A stretch of DNA of 64,000 bases, taken from Glutamicibacter creatinolyticus (GTDB lineage: Bacteria > Actinomycetota > Actinomycetes > Actinomycetales > Micrococcaceae). Where the stretch lies: assembly GCF_006094275.1 (NCBI RefSeq), contig NZ_CP034412.1, positions 186,001 to 250,000 on the forward strand, given 5' to 3'. A program made the position numbers and the translations under genes. The notes under the pieces were generated by a model, which saw nothing but the letters and a program-made list of their open reading frames with translations, ran no database searches and was not told where the DNA came from. Below are positions 1-7,472 of this stretch, in pieces (the stretch's first letter is position 1; each line of letters opens with the position of its first letter).

Positions 1-379
1 CGCGGTTATGTCAGCTTTCCGTGGAGGGGCAAGTAGCTCCCCAATAACTCATGAGCGAAATCTGTAGACATCGGCGCATGGACTCCAATCTTTACTAGTC
101 GACGTGATGTTGTTGGTTCAACAAGCCGATCGAACCCGCTGGAAAGGCGGTGCCGGGCGCCGGGACAAGTGGCAGTCGCTATTCAGGGGGGACGTGATCT
201 AGAGCCAATCACGGTCATGTCTTTGAAGGCGGGTTCAGGCTGACGACCCCAAGACATGCCAGACATATCGCGCCGCAAACCGGATTTAAGGGATCATGCT
301 AGTTGCGGGACGCGAACCAAACAGGAAAACCGAATTCTCGGCGACTCGGCGACTCGGCGACAGGGGAGCTCATAGGAAA
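1..379. other. Gene-free left edge with a short tandem repeat
   Basis: No convincing coding region is seen here. Base composition is noticeably less GC-rich than the rest of the window. At about 339-362 an 8-bp unit (CGGCGACT) is repeated between two and three times in tandem just before the first candidate gene. No tRNA, integrase or attachment-site duplication was recognised, so an acquired-DNA origin is only an inference from composition. Confidence 0.4.
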
Positions 380-739
380 ATGGCCGCTCAATTAGACGGA
401 GCATCACGCCAGGAGTTAGCAGGCAAGCTTCAACGGCTTGCGAGGTACCTTGAGGGAATGTGGCAACCAGAAATTGCCCAGAAGTACGAAAAGGCTGCAC
501 TTGAACTTGAGCGCGGTGTCACGCCACAACGGCTATATCAAATCTGCAAGACGGTTTTGGCCACGGTCACCGGACACCATGATGGTCTGTTGGTAATTTA
601 CGTTCAAAAATCTGACGGATCACCGGACTCCAGAGAAACTGAAAAATATAATGTTTTACTCAAAGAAGTTCGAGCTTTCGCGCGCCGAACCGTTATTGTT
701 GCTAGATTCCATTGGGCTGCCCGTGGATTCCGGTGGTAG
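380..739 (+). CDS. Hypothetical protein, 119 aa
   Basis: This is an unrecognised small protein. The preferred start is the ATG at 380, preceded by AGGAAA; an upstream in-frame start at 296 would add a low-quality leader that runs through the tandem repeat. The predicted protein has no signal peptide or membrane segment. Residues 1-60 look amphipathic and helical, rich in Leu, Glu, Gln and Lys. Codon usage is less GC-biased than in the genes further right, which fits either a recently acquired gene or a decaying one. No family could be assigned. It stands alone, more than 400 bp from the next well-supported gene. Confidence 0.4.
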   Translation: MAAQLDGASRQELAGKLQRLARYLEGMWQPEIAQKYEKAALELERGVTPQRLYQICKTVLATVTGHHDGLLVIYVQKSDGSPDSRETEKYNVLLKEVRAFARRTVIVARFHWAARGFRW

Positions 740-1148
740 GCATTAAAAGGTCATCTGACGCACTGTATCTAATGAAATAGGCGACCGTACTCCTCGGGGC
801 GAAGTGCGGAAGGACTACGCACTGGGGGGCGTAGGTCGAATCTTCCGACGGGTGCATCGGGCAGATCTGGCTCCTGAAAGGGGCACCGCAACCTGGTGAG
901 CTGCCTGGTTCAGCGATCTAGTTGATAAGAAGACGCTGGAGTTGGTCTATCTTCTGATCGCTTCCGGAGGCACCCGATCCGCCCTTGACCCCTCGTGCGC
1001 CGGGGCCGCTTGCTCTCTCGGGCGATTGATGCGGGTTTTTCAGGGCTTCCACTGGTAGCGCCGGACCGTCAGTTGTTGTCATGCATCCCATGACGCACAT
1101 GAGAGTCTTCTCATCGGCTTCTCTTATTTCCTTCATTTGGCCTTCCTA
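740..1148. other. Mostly non-coding, AT-richer spacer
   Basis: The only coding candidate is a weak minus-strand ORF at 918-1136, described separately. Positions 856-917 carry a short stretch resembling part of the S-box core (AGATCTGGCTCC, later GCAACC, closed by ATCG/CGAT). It is much poorer than the four clear riboswitches elsewhere and is treated as a finding only. No tRNA or terminator with a T-run was seen. Confidence 0.35.
918..1136 (-). CDS. Possible small protein, 72 aa
   Basis: This is a low-confidence ORF of unknown function. In its favour, a good Shine-Dalgarno (AGGAAGG) lies four bases before its ATG, and it is divergent from the DUF4956 gene across a short region containing a perfect inverted repeat at 1149-1163. 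The product is hydrophilic, with two Cys near the N-terminus (MCVMGC) and a Gly/Ser/Pro-rich middle. It has no membrane segment and no domain I recognise. Against it are its short length and the low quality of the surrounding sequence. Confidence 0.25.
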   Translation of the reverse strand: MKEIREADEKTLMCVMGCMTTTDGPALPVEALKNPHQSPERASGPGARGVKGGSGASGSDQKIDQLQRLLIN

Positions 1149-1163
1149 CTCTTGAAACAAGAG
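1149..1163. promoter_or_regulatory. Inverted repeat CTCTTG-AAA-CAAGAG, possible operator
   Basis: A perfect 6-3-6 inverted repeat lies in the 54-bp gap between the 72-aa minus-strand ORF and the DUF4956 gene. It is too short for a terminator and ends 27 bp before the DUF4956 start, so it could be a regulator binding site. No cognate regulator is adjacent. Confidence 0.3.
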
Positions 1164-1190
1164 ATGAACTTCCGGTGAAAGGTAAATGAA

Positions 1191-1826
1191 ATGTTGTCAT
1201 TCTGGATGGCGCTGGCGGCCAATGTTCTTGGCATGACGGTGCTGGTTTACTTCGTGTACTTCCGTCGGCACTTCCGCCGCGACCTCGTGCTGGCCTACAT
1301 TGCCCTGAGCATGGGCATCTTCGCGGTCACCCTGCTGCTCTCAGGCAGCGGCGCAGGGATGGGCCTCGGCTTGGGGCTGTTCGGCATCCTGTCGATCATT
1401 CGTCTGCGCTCGGACACGCTGACCCAGGAGGAAGTGGCCTACTACTTCATTTCCCTGGCCATTGGTCTGGTCAACGGCCTGCACCCCGATCCGGCCTGGT
1501 TCTCCCCGGCGGTGACCGCCGCCCTGGTGCTGGTCATGTTCCTGGCCGATCACCCGGGTTTCGCCCCGCGCACCCAGCGCCAGACCGTCACCCTGGAACG
1601 CGCCTACCCGCGCAATGAGGACCTGGTCGCGGCACTGGAGGAACTGCTGGGAGCCAAGGTGCTGCGCACCGTGGTGACCGAGCTGGACATGGTCCGGGAT
1701 CTGACCATCGTTGACGTCCGCTTCCGGGTGACCCCGTCCACCGGCACCAAGGACTTCCACGGCACCTACGAGCTGGCCAATGTCCCCTCCCAGGTTCCCG
1801 GCGGCAAGCAGGAGACGTGGTCCTAA
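1191..1826 (+). CDS. DUF4956 family membrane protein
   Basis: The 211-aa product has a hydrophobic N-terminal half with about four membrane helices: residues ~3-25, 33-52, a glycine-rich stretch at ~52-68, and 85-122. A soluble C-terminal domain of ~85 residues follows. The segment GLFGILSIIRLRSDTLTQEE is typical of DUF4956. This family is repeatedly found next to VTC/CYTH-type polyphosphate polymerase domains, and that is the case here: the next gene starts inside the stop codon (TAATG). Its biochemical role is not established; it may anchor or channel polymer made by the partner. The start is supported by AAAGG eight bases upstream. Confidence 0.8.
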   Translation: MLSFWMALAANVLGMTVLVYFVYFRRHFRRDLVLAYIALSMGIFAVTLLLSGSGAGMGLGLGLFGILSIIRLRSDTLTQEEVAYYFISLAIGLVNGLHPDPAWFSPAVTAALVLVMFLADHPGFAPRTQRQTVTLERAYPRNEDLVAALEELLGAKVLRTVVTELDMVRDLTIVDVRFRVTPSTGTKDFHGTYELANVPSQVPGGKQETWS

Positions 1827-2686
1827 TGACTGCGGCATCACAAGACGTCCACGCGGCGGGCACCGGGCATACCGGACGCGCCCGCCAGGCGTTGGAGGAA
1901 GCCGTCGCCCGCCGGGCCCCGATCCAGCTGGAGGAGGTGATCCGCGAAGCGGCCCTGCAGACCCGGGTGGACCGCAAGTTCCTGTTGACTCCCGAGCAGT
2001 TCACCGCCATGGTGCAGAAGCTGGGGAAGGACTTCAGGATCATGCAGATCGAGGGACTGCGCACCTTCCGCTACGAGTCGGTGTACTTCGACACCGCCGA
2101 TTTTGAGCAGTACCGTGCCCACCGGCAGGGTCGGCGCCGGCGCTACAAGGTTCGCAGCCGCACCTACGTGGACACCGGGTTGTCGATGTTTGAAATCAAG
2201 ACAAAGGGCCTGCGCGGCAACACGGTCAAGCACCGCATCGAGCAGGACCCTGCCGACTGCGGGCGGCTCACCGAACGCAGCATGCGCTTCCTGGACGAGG
2301 TGATTGCCCGTGAGTACGGCGAACAGGTGCCGGATTTGCGCCCGGTGCTGGACAGCTCCTATGTGCGGGCCACCTTCGTGAACCCGCTGGATGGGGAGCG
2401 GGTCACCTGCGACGTGGAGCTGGCCTATTCCAATGGCCGCGAACAGGTGGACGGCCCGGATCTGGTCGTCGTGGAGACCAAGTCCGCGGACGGGCGGGGG
2501 GTCTCGGACCGGGCCCTGGCGGAGCTGGGCATCCGGCCGGAGAGCATGAGTAAGTACTGCATCGGCGTGGCACTGCTGAACCCGCAGCTGCCGGCCAACC
2601 GCTGGAGCCGGCTGCTGAAGCAGCGGTTCAGCGTCCCGCGCGGTTCCCGGGGGCCGGGACGCCGGATCCCCAAGACCCGTCCGTAG
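1826..2686 (+). CDS. VTC domain polyphosphate polymerase-like protein
   Basis: The protein (about 286 aa) carries the VTC/CYTH-like triphosphate tunnel fold seen in polyphosphate polymerases. Visible signature pieces are RVDRKF near the N-terminus, the basic RRRRYKVRSR strand, EIKTKG, TCDVELAYS and the late VVVETKS and SKYCIG. The alternating acidic and basic residues line the nucleotide/polyphosphate tunnel in the family. The ATG at 1826 overlaps the DUF4956 stop and has AGGAGA ten bases upstream; a GTG at 1817 is also open but too close to that site. Tight coupling to the DUF4956 gene implies a shared role at the membrane, probably polyphosphate synthesis. Enzymatic activity is inferred from family, not shown. 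Confidence 0.8.
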   Translation: MTAASQDVHAAGTGHTGRARQALEEAVARRAPIQLEEVIREAALQTRVDRKFLLTPEQFTAMVQKLGKDFRIMQIEGLRTFRYESVYFDTADFEQYRAHRQGRRRRYKVRSRTYVDTGLSMFEIKTKGLRGNTVKHRIEQDPADCGRLTERSMRFLDEVIAREYGEQVPDLRPVLDSSYVRATFVNPLDGERVTCDVELAYSNGREQVDGPDLVVVETKSADGRGVSDRALAELGIRPESMSKYCIGVALLNPQLPANRWSRLLKQRFSVPRGSRGPGRRIPKTRP

Positions 2687-2704
2687 CCCGTGGCGGCGCC
2701 CCGG

Positions 2705-2735
2705 CGGTCCTGGGACTAGTTCAGGCCCAGGACCG
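2705..2735. terminator. Bidirectional hairpin between converging genes
   Basis: CGGTCCTGGG and CCCAGGACCG form a 10-bp perfect stem with an 11-nt loop, spanning the mgtE stop codon and lying just past the VTC gene. Position between convergent genes suggests a shared terminator, though no T-run follows on either side. Confidence 0.5.
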
Positions 2736-4071
2736 CGGTGGCGATGGAAAAGTAGATCAACAGGCCCGTGGCATCGCAGAAGGTCGAGATGAACGGGTTG
2801 GAGAACACCGCCGGGTCGGCGCCGATCTTCTTGGCCAGCAGGGGCATCACCCCTCCAACGCAGGCGGCCATGACACAGATGGAGAGCAGGGTCAGTCCGA
2901 TCACCGCGCCGATGTCCATTCCGTAGACCAGTGAGGCCACCGCGAACCCCAGGGATCCAAGGGCCGCACCGAGAATGGTGCCCACCCGCAGTTCCCGCCA
3001 GATCACCCGCGGCAAATCTCGCAGCCGCACGTCTCCGACGGCCAGCGCCCGGGTGACCGTGGTGGCCGCCTGGTTGCCGGTGTTCCCGCCGGTGCCCGTG
3101 AGCAGCGGGATGAACAGGGCCAGCGCCACCACCTGGTCCAGGCGGTCCTCGAAGATTTCCAGCACCTGCACCGTGAGCACCGCGGAGAGGGCCAGCACGA
3201 CCAGCCAGACGATGCGGCTGCGCACAATGCGCAGGACCGAGGTGCTCAGGTAGGAGCGCGAGATCAGCTCCGAGCTGCCCGAACGTGCGGCGCTGCGCGC
3301 GGCGGCCTCATCGAGGATCGCCGAGGCGTCATCGTTGGTCAGCATCCCCACCAGGCGTCCGTCGGCATCGGTGATCGGCATCGCCACCAGCTTGTGCTTC
3401 ATGAACCTTCGGGCGACCTCCCGGCGGTCTTCATCGGCCCGCGCGCTGATCGGCACATCGCTGATCTGCGCCAGCCGATCCCCGGGTTCGGCCCCCAAGA
3501 GGTAGCGGATCCCGATCACTCCGGTCAGTTTCCGGTCCTGGTCAATCACCGGCAGCAGGTAGACGGTCTCCGGTTCGCGGATCCGCGAGCGCAGGTACTC
3601 CAGCGCCTGCCCGGCGGTGAAGTTCTCATCCAGGCCCAGCACGGCCGGGGACATGTAGCGGCCGATCGCGGTGCGGGGGTAGCCAAGCACCAGTGCGGTC
3701 ATCTGGCGCTGGTCGGCGCTGAGCGAGGTGAGCAGCTCCTCCCGCACGGCGGCGGGCAGCTCATCGAGCAGGGAGGCCCGGTCATCCGGGGCCAACGCCT
3801 CCACCAGGGAGTTGATGTCCTGGCCCTGCAGCACCGAGAGCAGCTTGCCCTGGTAGGCCGGGGCCAGGTCCTGGAACACCCGCAGCCGGGTCTCGGCGTC
3901 CAGCGCCTGGAACAGTTCGGCGCTTTCGGTGGGGGAGGTGGCCTGGATGAGATAGGACAGCTCGTCCACCGACAGCTGCCGGGCGTGGTCGGCCACGCTG
4001 ACCAGCGGGCCCTGCCCGCCCGGTCCGTTGCGCAGCGTCCGCTCGATTTGCTTCATGATCTGTGTTGACAC
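2716..4071 (-). CDS. mgtE: Magnesium transporter MgtE
   Basis: This is a 451-aa Mg2+ channel/transporter of the MgtE family. The N-terminal region (~25-120) is the superhelical MgtE_N domain with repeated LDELPAAVREELL-type helices. Two CBS domains follow (~125-245), and five membrane helices lie at the C-terminus, containing the pore signature PLLTGTGGNTGNQAATT. The GTG at 4071 is chosen because GGGAG sits seven bases upstream; a longer in-frame start would place translation inside the promoter region. It lies downstream of a two-component system on the same strand (166-bp gap), so control by that system is plausible. CBS domains bind Mg2+ and nucleotides in studied members to gate the pore. 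Confidence 0.92.
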   Translation of the reverse strand: MSTQIMKQIERTLRNGPGGQGPLVSVADHARQLSVDELSYLIQATSPTESAELFQALDAETRLRVFQDLAPAYQGKLLSVLQGQDINSLVEALAPDDRASLLDELPAAVREELLTSLSADQRQMTALVLGYPRTAIGRYMSPAVLGLDENFTAGQALEYLRSRIREPETVYLLPVIDQDRKLTGVIGIRYLLGAEPGDRLAQISDVPISARADEDRREVARRFMKHKLVAMPITDADGRLVGMLTNDDASAILDEAAARSAARSGSSELISRSYLSTSVLRIVRSRIVWLVVLALSAVLTVQVLEIFEDRLDQVVALALFIPLLTGTGGNTGNQAATTVTRALAVGDVRLRDLPRVIWRELRVGTILGAALGSLGFAVASLVYGMDIGAVIGLTLLSICVMAACVGGVMPLLAKKIGADPAVFSNPFISTFCDATGLLIYFSIATAVLGLN

Positions 4072-4237
4072 GCTGCGCTCCCGTGATCCCGCTCTGCCTG
4101 GTATCCGGTTCGGGCGGGCGCCGCGAACCCTCACCAGCACCGTAGCCACCGGCCGCGCCGCTTACAATTCACCTTCGGTGGACATCGAGCAAACACCCAG
4201 CCTCACTGTTCGGCCCGCCCCCGCCGGCGGGGAACCG

Positions 4238-4906
4238 CTAGGCTTCCCGGGCGAGCCGGTAACCCATGCCGCGCACCGTCTCAAAGCGTGCTCCGCCGAG
4301 CTTGTTGCGCAGGTAGCGCACGTAGACGTCCACCACGTTGGAGCCCGGGTCGAAGTCATAGCCCCACACCCGGGAGAGCAGCTGTTCCCGGCTGAGCACC
4401 TGCCCGGGATTGCGCAGGAACGCCTCGGCCAGCGAGAACTCACGGGCCGAGAGATCCACCTCCGCCCCGTCGACCTCCACCACCCGGCGCAGCAGGTCCA
4501 TGCGCAGGCTGCCGTGCTCAAGCACCGCGGTGTCCGCGCCGTTGTCCTCGCTGCGCAGCCGCAGCCGCACCCGGGCCAGCAGCTCATCAAAGTGGAAGGG
4601 CTTGGCCATGTAGTCATCGGCCCCGTCCCGCAGCCCGGTGACGGTGTCGTCCACCGAGTTGCGGGCGGTGAGAATGATGACCGGCGAATCGATATGCGCC
4701 GAGCGCATCCGGCGCAGCAGGCTGAACCCGTCCTCGTCGGGCAGTCCGATGTCCAGGATGATCAGTTCGTAGCAGCCGTTCTGGGCGTGCTCGAACCCGT
4801 CCGCGGCGGTGTCGCACACGGCGGGGGCGAAACCGGCGGCCTTCAAGCCCTTGGCGATGAACGAACTGATCCGTGCCTCATCTTCGATGATCAGGATCCG
4901 GCTCAT
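4238..4906 (-). CDS. OmpR/PhoB-type response regulator
   Basis: The 222-aa protein has an N-terminal receiver domain with the acidic pair at E8/D9, the phosphoacceptor D52 in LILDIGLPDEDGF and the K of KPFHFDELLAR. A C-terminal winged-helix DNA-binding domain occupies ~125-220 and ends RYLRNKLGG...VRGMGYRL. Its start overlaps the stop of the upstream sensor kinase (ATGA), so the two are translated together. The target genes are unknown; nearest candidates are mgtE downstream and the acidic-tail membrane protein upstream. Confidence 0.93.
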   Translation of the reverse strand: MSRILIIEDEARISSFIAKGLKAAGFAPAVCDTAADGFEHAQNGCYELIILDIGLPDEDGFSLLRRMRSAHIDSPVIILTARNSVDDTVTGLRDGADDYMAKPFHFDELLARVRLRLRSEDNGADTAVLEHGSLRMDLLRRVVEVDGAEVDLSAREFSLAEAFLRNPGQVLSREQLLSRVWGYDFDPGSNVVDVYVRYLRNKLGGARFETVRGMGYRLAREA

Positions 4907-6357
4907 GGGGTGGGGGCTCCTTCGGCTAGGGGGATGTCGATGTAGAACGTGGAACCGCTTCCGGGGGTTGAATCCACCCAGACCTTACCACCATGGGATT
5001 CGGCGATGGCCGCGACGATGTTCAGCCCCAGGCCCGAGCCCATGGCCCGTTCACTGTTCTTCCCGCGCCCGAAACGCTCGAAGATCCGCTGCAGGTCATC
5101 GGGGGCGATGCCCACCCCGCCATCGCGCACCCACAGGCGCAGGCACGGGGCTGATCCGTCATTGTGCACCAGGGCCGAACCCAAATCGATGCGGGAGCCG
5201 GGGCTGGAGAACTTCACCGCGTTGGCGCTTAACTGCAGCATCGCCTGGGTGATGCGCGAGGCGTCGAGCCGGACGCTGGCCTCGGCACGGTGCCCGATGC
5301 GCCAGTCCCGTTCGCCCAGGCCCCGGGCCTTGTCCAGGATGTCATCCAGCAGCGCCCCCACCTCGCAGGGCCGGCTGACCACGAAGTCGGCCTGGTTCGC
5401 CCCGGCCAGGGTCACCAGGTCGTTGATCAGCAGCGACATCCGCTTGAGCTCATCCAGCGAAATTTCCCGGGTCTGGGCCACATCCTCGGCGTCATGCACG
5501 TCCATCAGCTCCAGGTGCCCGCGGATGATGGTCACCGGGGTGCGCAGTTCGTGGCCCACATCATCCAGCAGCTGGCGTTGGGACTGCAGGGCCGCCTCCA
5601 GGCGGTCGAGCATCTCATTGATGGTCACCGTCAGCTCGGCGAACTCGTCGTGGCCGGTCACCTCGATGCGGGAGGAGACATCGGATTCGGAGATCTGCCG
5701 GGCGGTGTCCCGCAGCCGGCGGATGGGTTCGAGCATCCGCCCCACGATCAGCCAGGCCGCGATGGAGGCCAGCACCACGACCATGGCCCCGGCGGCGATG
5801 AACACCATGATCTGGGTGTTGATGTGCCGGACCTCGGAAGTGTAGTCATAGGCCAGCACAAAACGGGCCGGCTTGGGATCCGAGGCCAGCTGGATGGGCA
5901 CCACCATGGCCCGGTAGGTGCTGTGCTGGGTGGAGACATTCTCGATGCGCACCCGGGCGTCGGTGGAACTGTTCTTGGCCCACTCCAGGAATTCCGGGTC
6001 ATCCTCCAGGCGCAGTGTCACCGAATGCGGCGCGGTCCACTGCAGCTGATCGGCGCTCAGGCCCAGCATCCCCTGGTAGCGGGCCGGCACGGTGCGCTGC
6101 ATCGCGGTGTACAGCAGGTCCTCGGCGTGTTGGAAGCCCTGTTTGGTTTGCGGATCCACCCCGGTCTCGGCCAGCACCCGATATTCCTCCACGGTGCGGA
6201 TCAGCGAGTCATCCAGCCGGTCGTTGAGCTCGTGGCGCTCCAACACGTACATGGCCGTGCCGGCGGTGGCCAGGGCAATTGCCACCAGCAGGATCATCCC
6301 GGTGATCACCTGGGCCCGGATGGGCATGCGCCGCTGGCGCGGCCTAGTCGTCGTCAT
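4903..6357 (-). CDS. Two-component sensor histidine kinase
   Basis: From the ATG at 6357 the protein is 484 aa: a basic N-terminus, membrane helix ~17-39, an extracytoplasmic sensor region ~40-180, a second helix ~184-206, HAMP (~207-258), HisKA with phosphoacceptor H269 in DVGHELRTPVT, then HATPase_c with N, G1 (DGGVGI) and G2 (GSGLGL) boxes. The start codon overlaps the end of the upstream poly-Asp gene (ATGACGACGACTAG), implying coupled translation; an ATG at 6327 is a shorter alternative. Longer in-frame starts run antisense-frame through the GA-rich Asp repeat and are rejected. Forms a pair with the response regulator. Confidence 0.92.
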   Translation of the reverse strand: MTTTRPRQRRMPIRAQVITGMILLVAIALATAGTAMYVLERHELNDRLDDSLIRTVEEYRVLAETGVDPQTKQGFQHAEDLLYTAMQRTVPARYQGMLGLSADQLQWTAPHSVTLRLEDDPEFLEWAKNSSTDARVRIENVSTQHSTYRAMVVPIQLASDPKPARFVLAYDYTSEVRHINTQIMVFIAAGAMVVVLASIAAWLIVGRMLEPIRRLRDTARQISESDVSSRIEVTGHDEFAELTVTINEMLDRLEAALQSQRQLLDDVGHELRTPVTIIRGHLELMDVHDAEDVAQTREISLDELKRMSLLINDLVTLAGANQADFVVSRPCEVGALLDDILDKARGLGERDWRIGHRAEASVRLDASRITQAMLQLSANAVKFSSPGSRIDLGSALVHNDGSAPCLRLWVRDGGVGIAPDDLQRIFERFGRGKNSERAMGSGLGLNIVAAIAESHGGKVWVDSTPGSGSTFYIDIPLAEGAPTP

Positions 6358-6760
6358 AGTCGTCATCATCGTCCCATTGATCATCATCCCAATCATCGTC
6401 GTCGTCATCGTCATCGTCATCGTCATCGGTGACGCGCGGCGTCGAGGGGGAGGTGGGCGGCAGGGGCTTGACCGGCCCGTGGGAGCGCGACGGGGTGGGC
6501 TTGGGGGTGGGGCTTGGCTTGGGTGTGGCCTTTCCGCTGGCCGGTGGATCACCGACCTTCGGGGTGGGCTCTTCGGACCCGGGAGACGGGTCGCTGCCGG
6601 TGCCCGGCGGATCGGTGGGCGGCTGGTCCACGACCACCCCCGGCCCCAGGTCTCGTTGTGTCGGCCCGGAAAGCACGTGGGCGATTCCCACGGCGCCCAG
6701 GGTGAGCAGCACGATGACTGTCACCACGACCAGGATGCGAAAGATTGCCTGCCTACCCAT
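6344..6760 (-). CDS. Membrane-anchored protein with Pro-rich stalk and poly-Asp tail
   Basis: No family is recognised. The 138-aa product has a short basic N-terminus, one membrane helix (~7-28), a Pro/Thr/Ser-rich stalk (~45-105) and a C-terminal tail with an unbroken run of 12 Asp, followed by more Asp blocks separated by Trp, Gln and Tyr. Topology rules suggest the tail lies outside the membrane, where it could bind divalent cations. It overlaps the sensor kinase start, which is followed by the regulator and then mgtE. Alternative starts at 6769 and 6865 exist; GGGGAG upstream of 6760 favours the short form. A role as an accessory Mg2+/Ca2+-binding factor for the kinase is inference only. 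Confidence 0.65.
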   Translation of the reverse strand: MGRQAIFRILVVVTVIVLLTLGAVGIAHVLSGPTQRDLGPGVVVDQPPTDPPGTGSDPSPGSEEPTPKVGDPPASGKATPKPSPTPKPTPSRSHGPVKPLPPTSPSTPRVTDDDDDDDDDDDDWDDDQWDDDDDYDDD

Positions 6761-6861
6761 GTGATCCATTCTCCCCAAGCCAGATGAGACGAGGATGAGA
6801 ACCGCCGCGCACGCCAGAACGCTGGCCTGCACCAGCGTTCCCCGGCGTCCGCCGGCGGTTT

Positions 6862-7347
6862 TCACCGTAGATGTTCGAAGATGATGCTGGTCTGGGTGGA
6901 GGAAAAGGCGGGGTTCGCCCCCAGGTGGCGGGCCACAAAGTCCCGCAGCTCGTCGATGGTGCTGGTGGCCACCCGCACCAGCAGGTCCGGCGTCCCGCCC
7001 AGCACGAACACGTCACGCACCTGGGGCAGCGCACCCAGTGCCTGGGCCGAGGGCAGCATCCGGTCCCGGGCATGGGCGGCGACCACGATGGAGATCATGG
7101 CGTTGACGCTCACCCCCAGCAGCTTCTCGTTGATGCGGGCCTCATAGCCCTGGATGATCCCGCGGGCCTGCAGCGCCCGCACCCGTCCCAGACAGGTGGA
7201 GGGCGCCAGGCCCACCCGGGCGGCGAGCACGTTGTTGGCCACACGGGCATCCTGGCCCAGTTCCGCCAGGATCGCCAGGTCCGTCGCATCGACGCGAACC
7301 GGATTCGACGCACCATCCTCGGGCACGGGGAATTTCGAATCAGCCAC
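6862..7347 (-). CDS. Lrp/AsnC family transcriptional regulator
   Basis: The 161-aa protein begins with GTG at 7347, five bases after GGAGG. It has an N-terminal AsnC-type helix-turn-helix (~25-70, containing RVGLAPSTCLGRVRALQARGII) and a C-terminal ligand-binding RAM/Lrp-sensor domain (~85-160, with VRDVFVLGGTPDLLVRV). It is divergent from kynureninase across ~125 bp, the usual arrangement for a local regulator of tryptophan/kynurenine catabolism (KynR-like). The effector may be kynurenine or another amino acid; this is inferred from context. Confidence 0.88.
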   Translation of the reverse strand: MADSKFPVPEDGASNPVRVDATDLAILAELGQDARVANNVLAARVGLAPSTCLGRVRALQARGIIQGYEARINEKLLGVSVNAMISIVVAAHARDRMLPSAQALGALPQVRDVFVLGGTPDLLVRVATSTIDELRDFVARHLGANPAFSSTQTSIIFEHLR

Positions 7348-7472
7348 GGAACCTCCGGCCCTTCTTGCGCAGAACTTCGGCCGCGCCACCACAATCTTGA
7401 TTCCAATTCTATGATGGGGTTTCACCTCCGATCACGCGCAGACACCGGCGCACCGTTTGTTGAAAGGTCACG

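Noticed and set aside
800-860. tRNA-like stretch (GGTCGAATC)
   Set aside because: No cloverleaf can be drawn: the T-arm is imperfect, and no acceptor stem or anticodon arm is found.
6358-6552. 65-residue N-terminal extension of the sensor kinase, rich in Met-Thr
   Set aside because: It is the alternative-frame reading of the GA-rich poly-Asp repeat of the overlapping gene and has no ribosome site.
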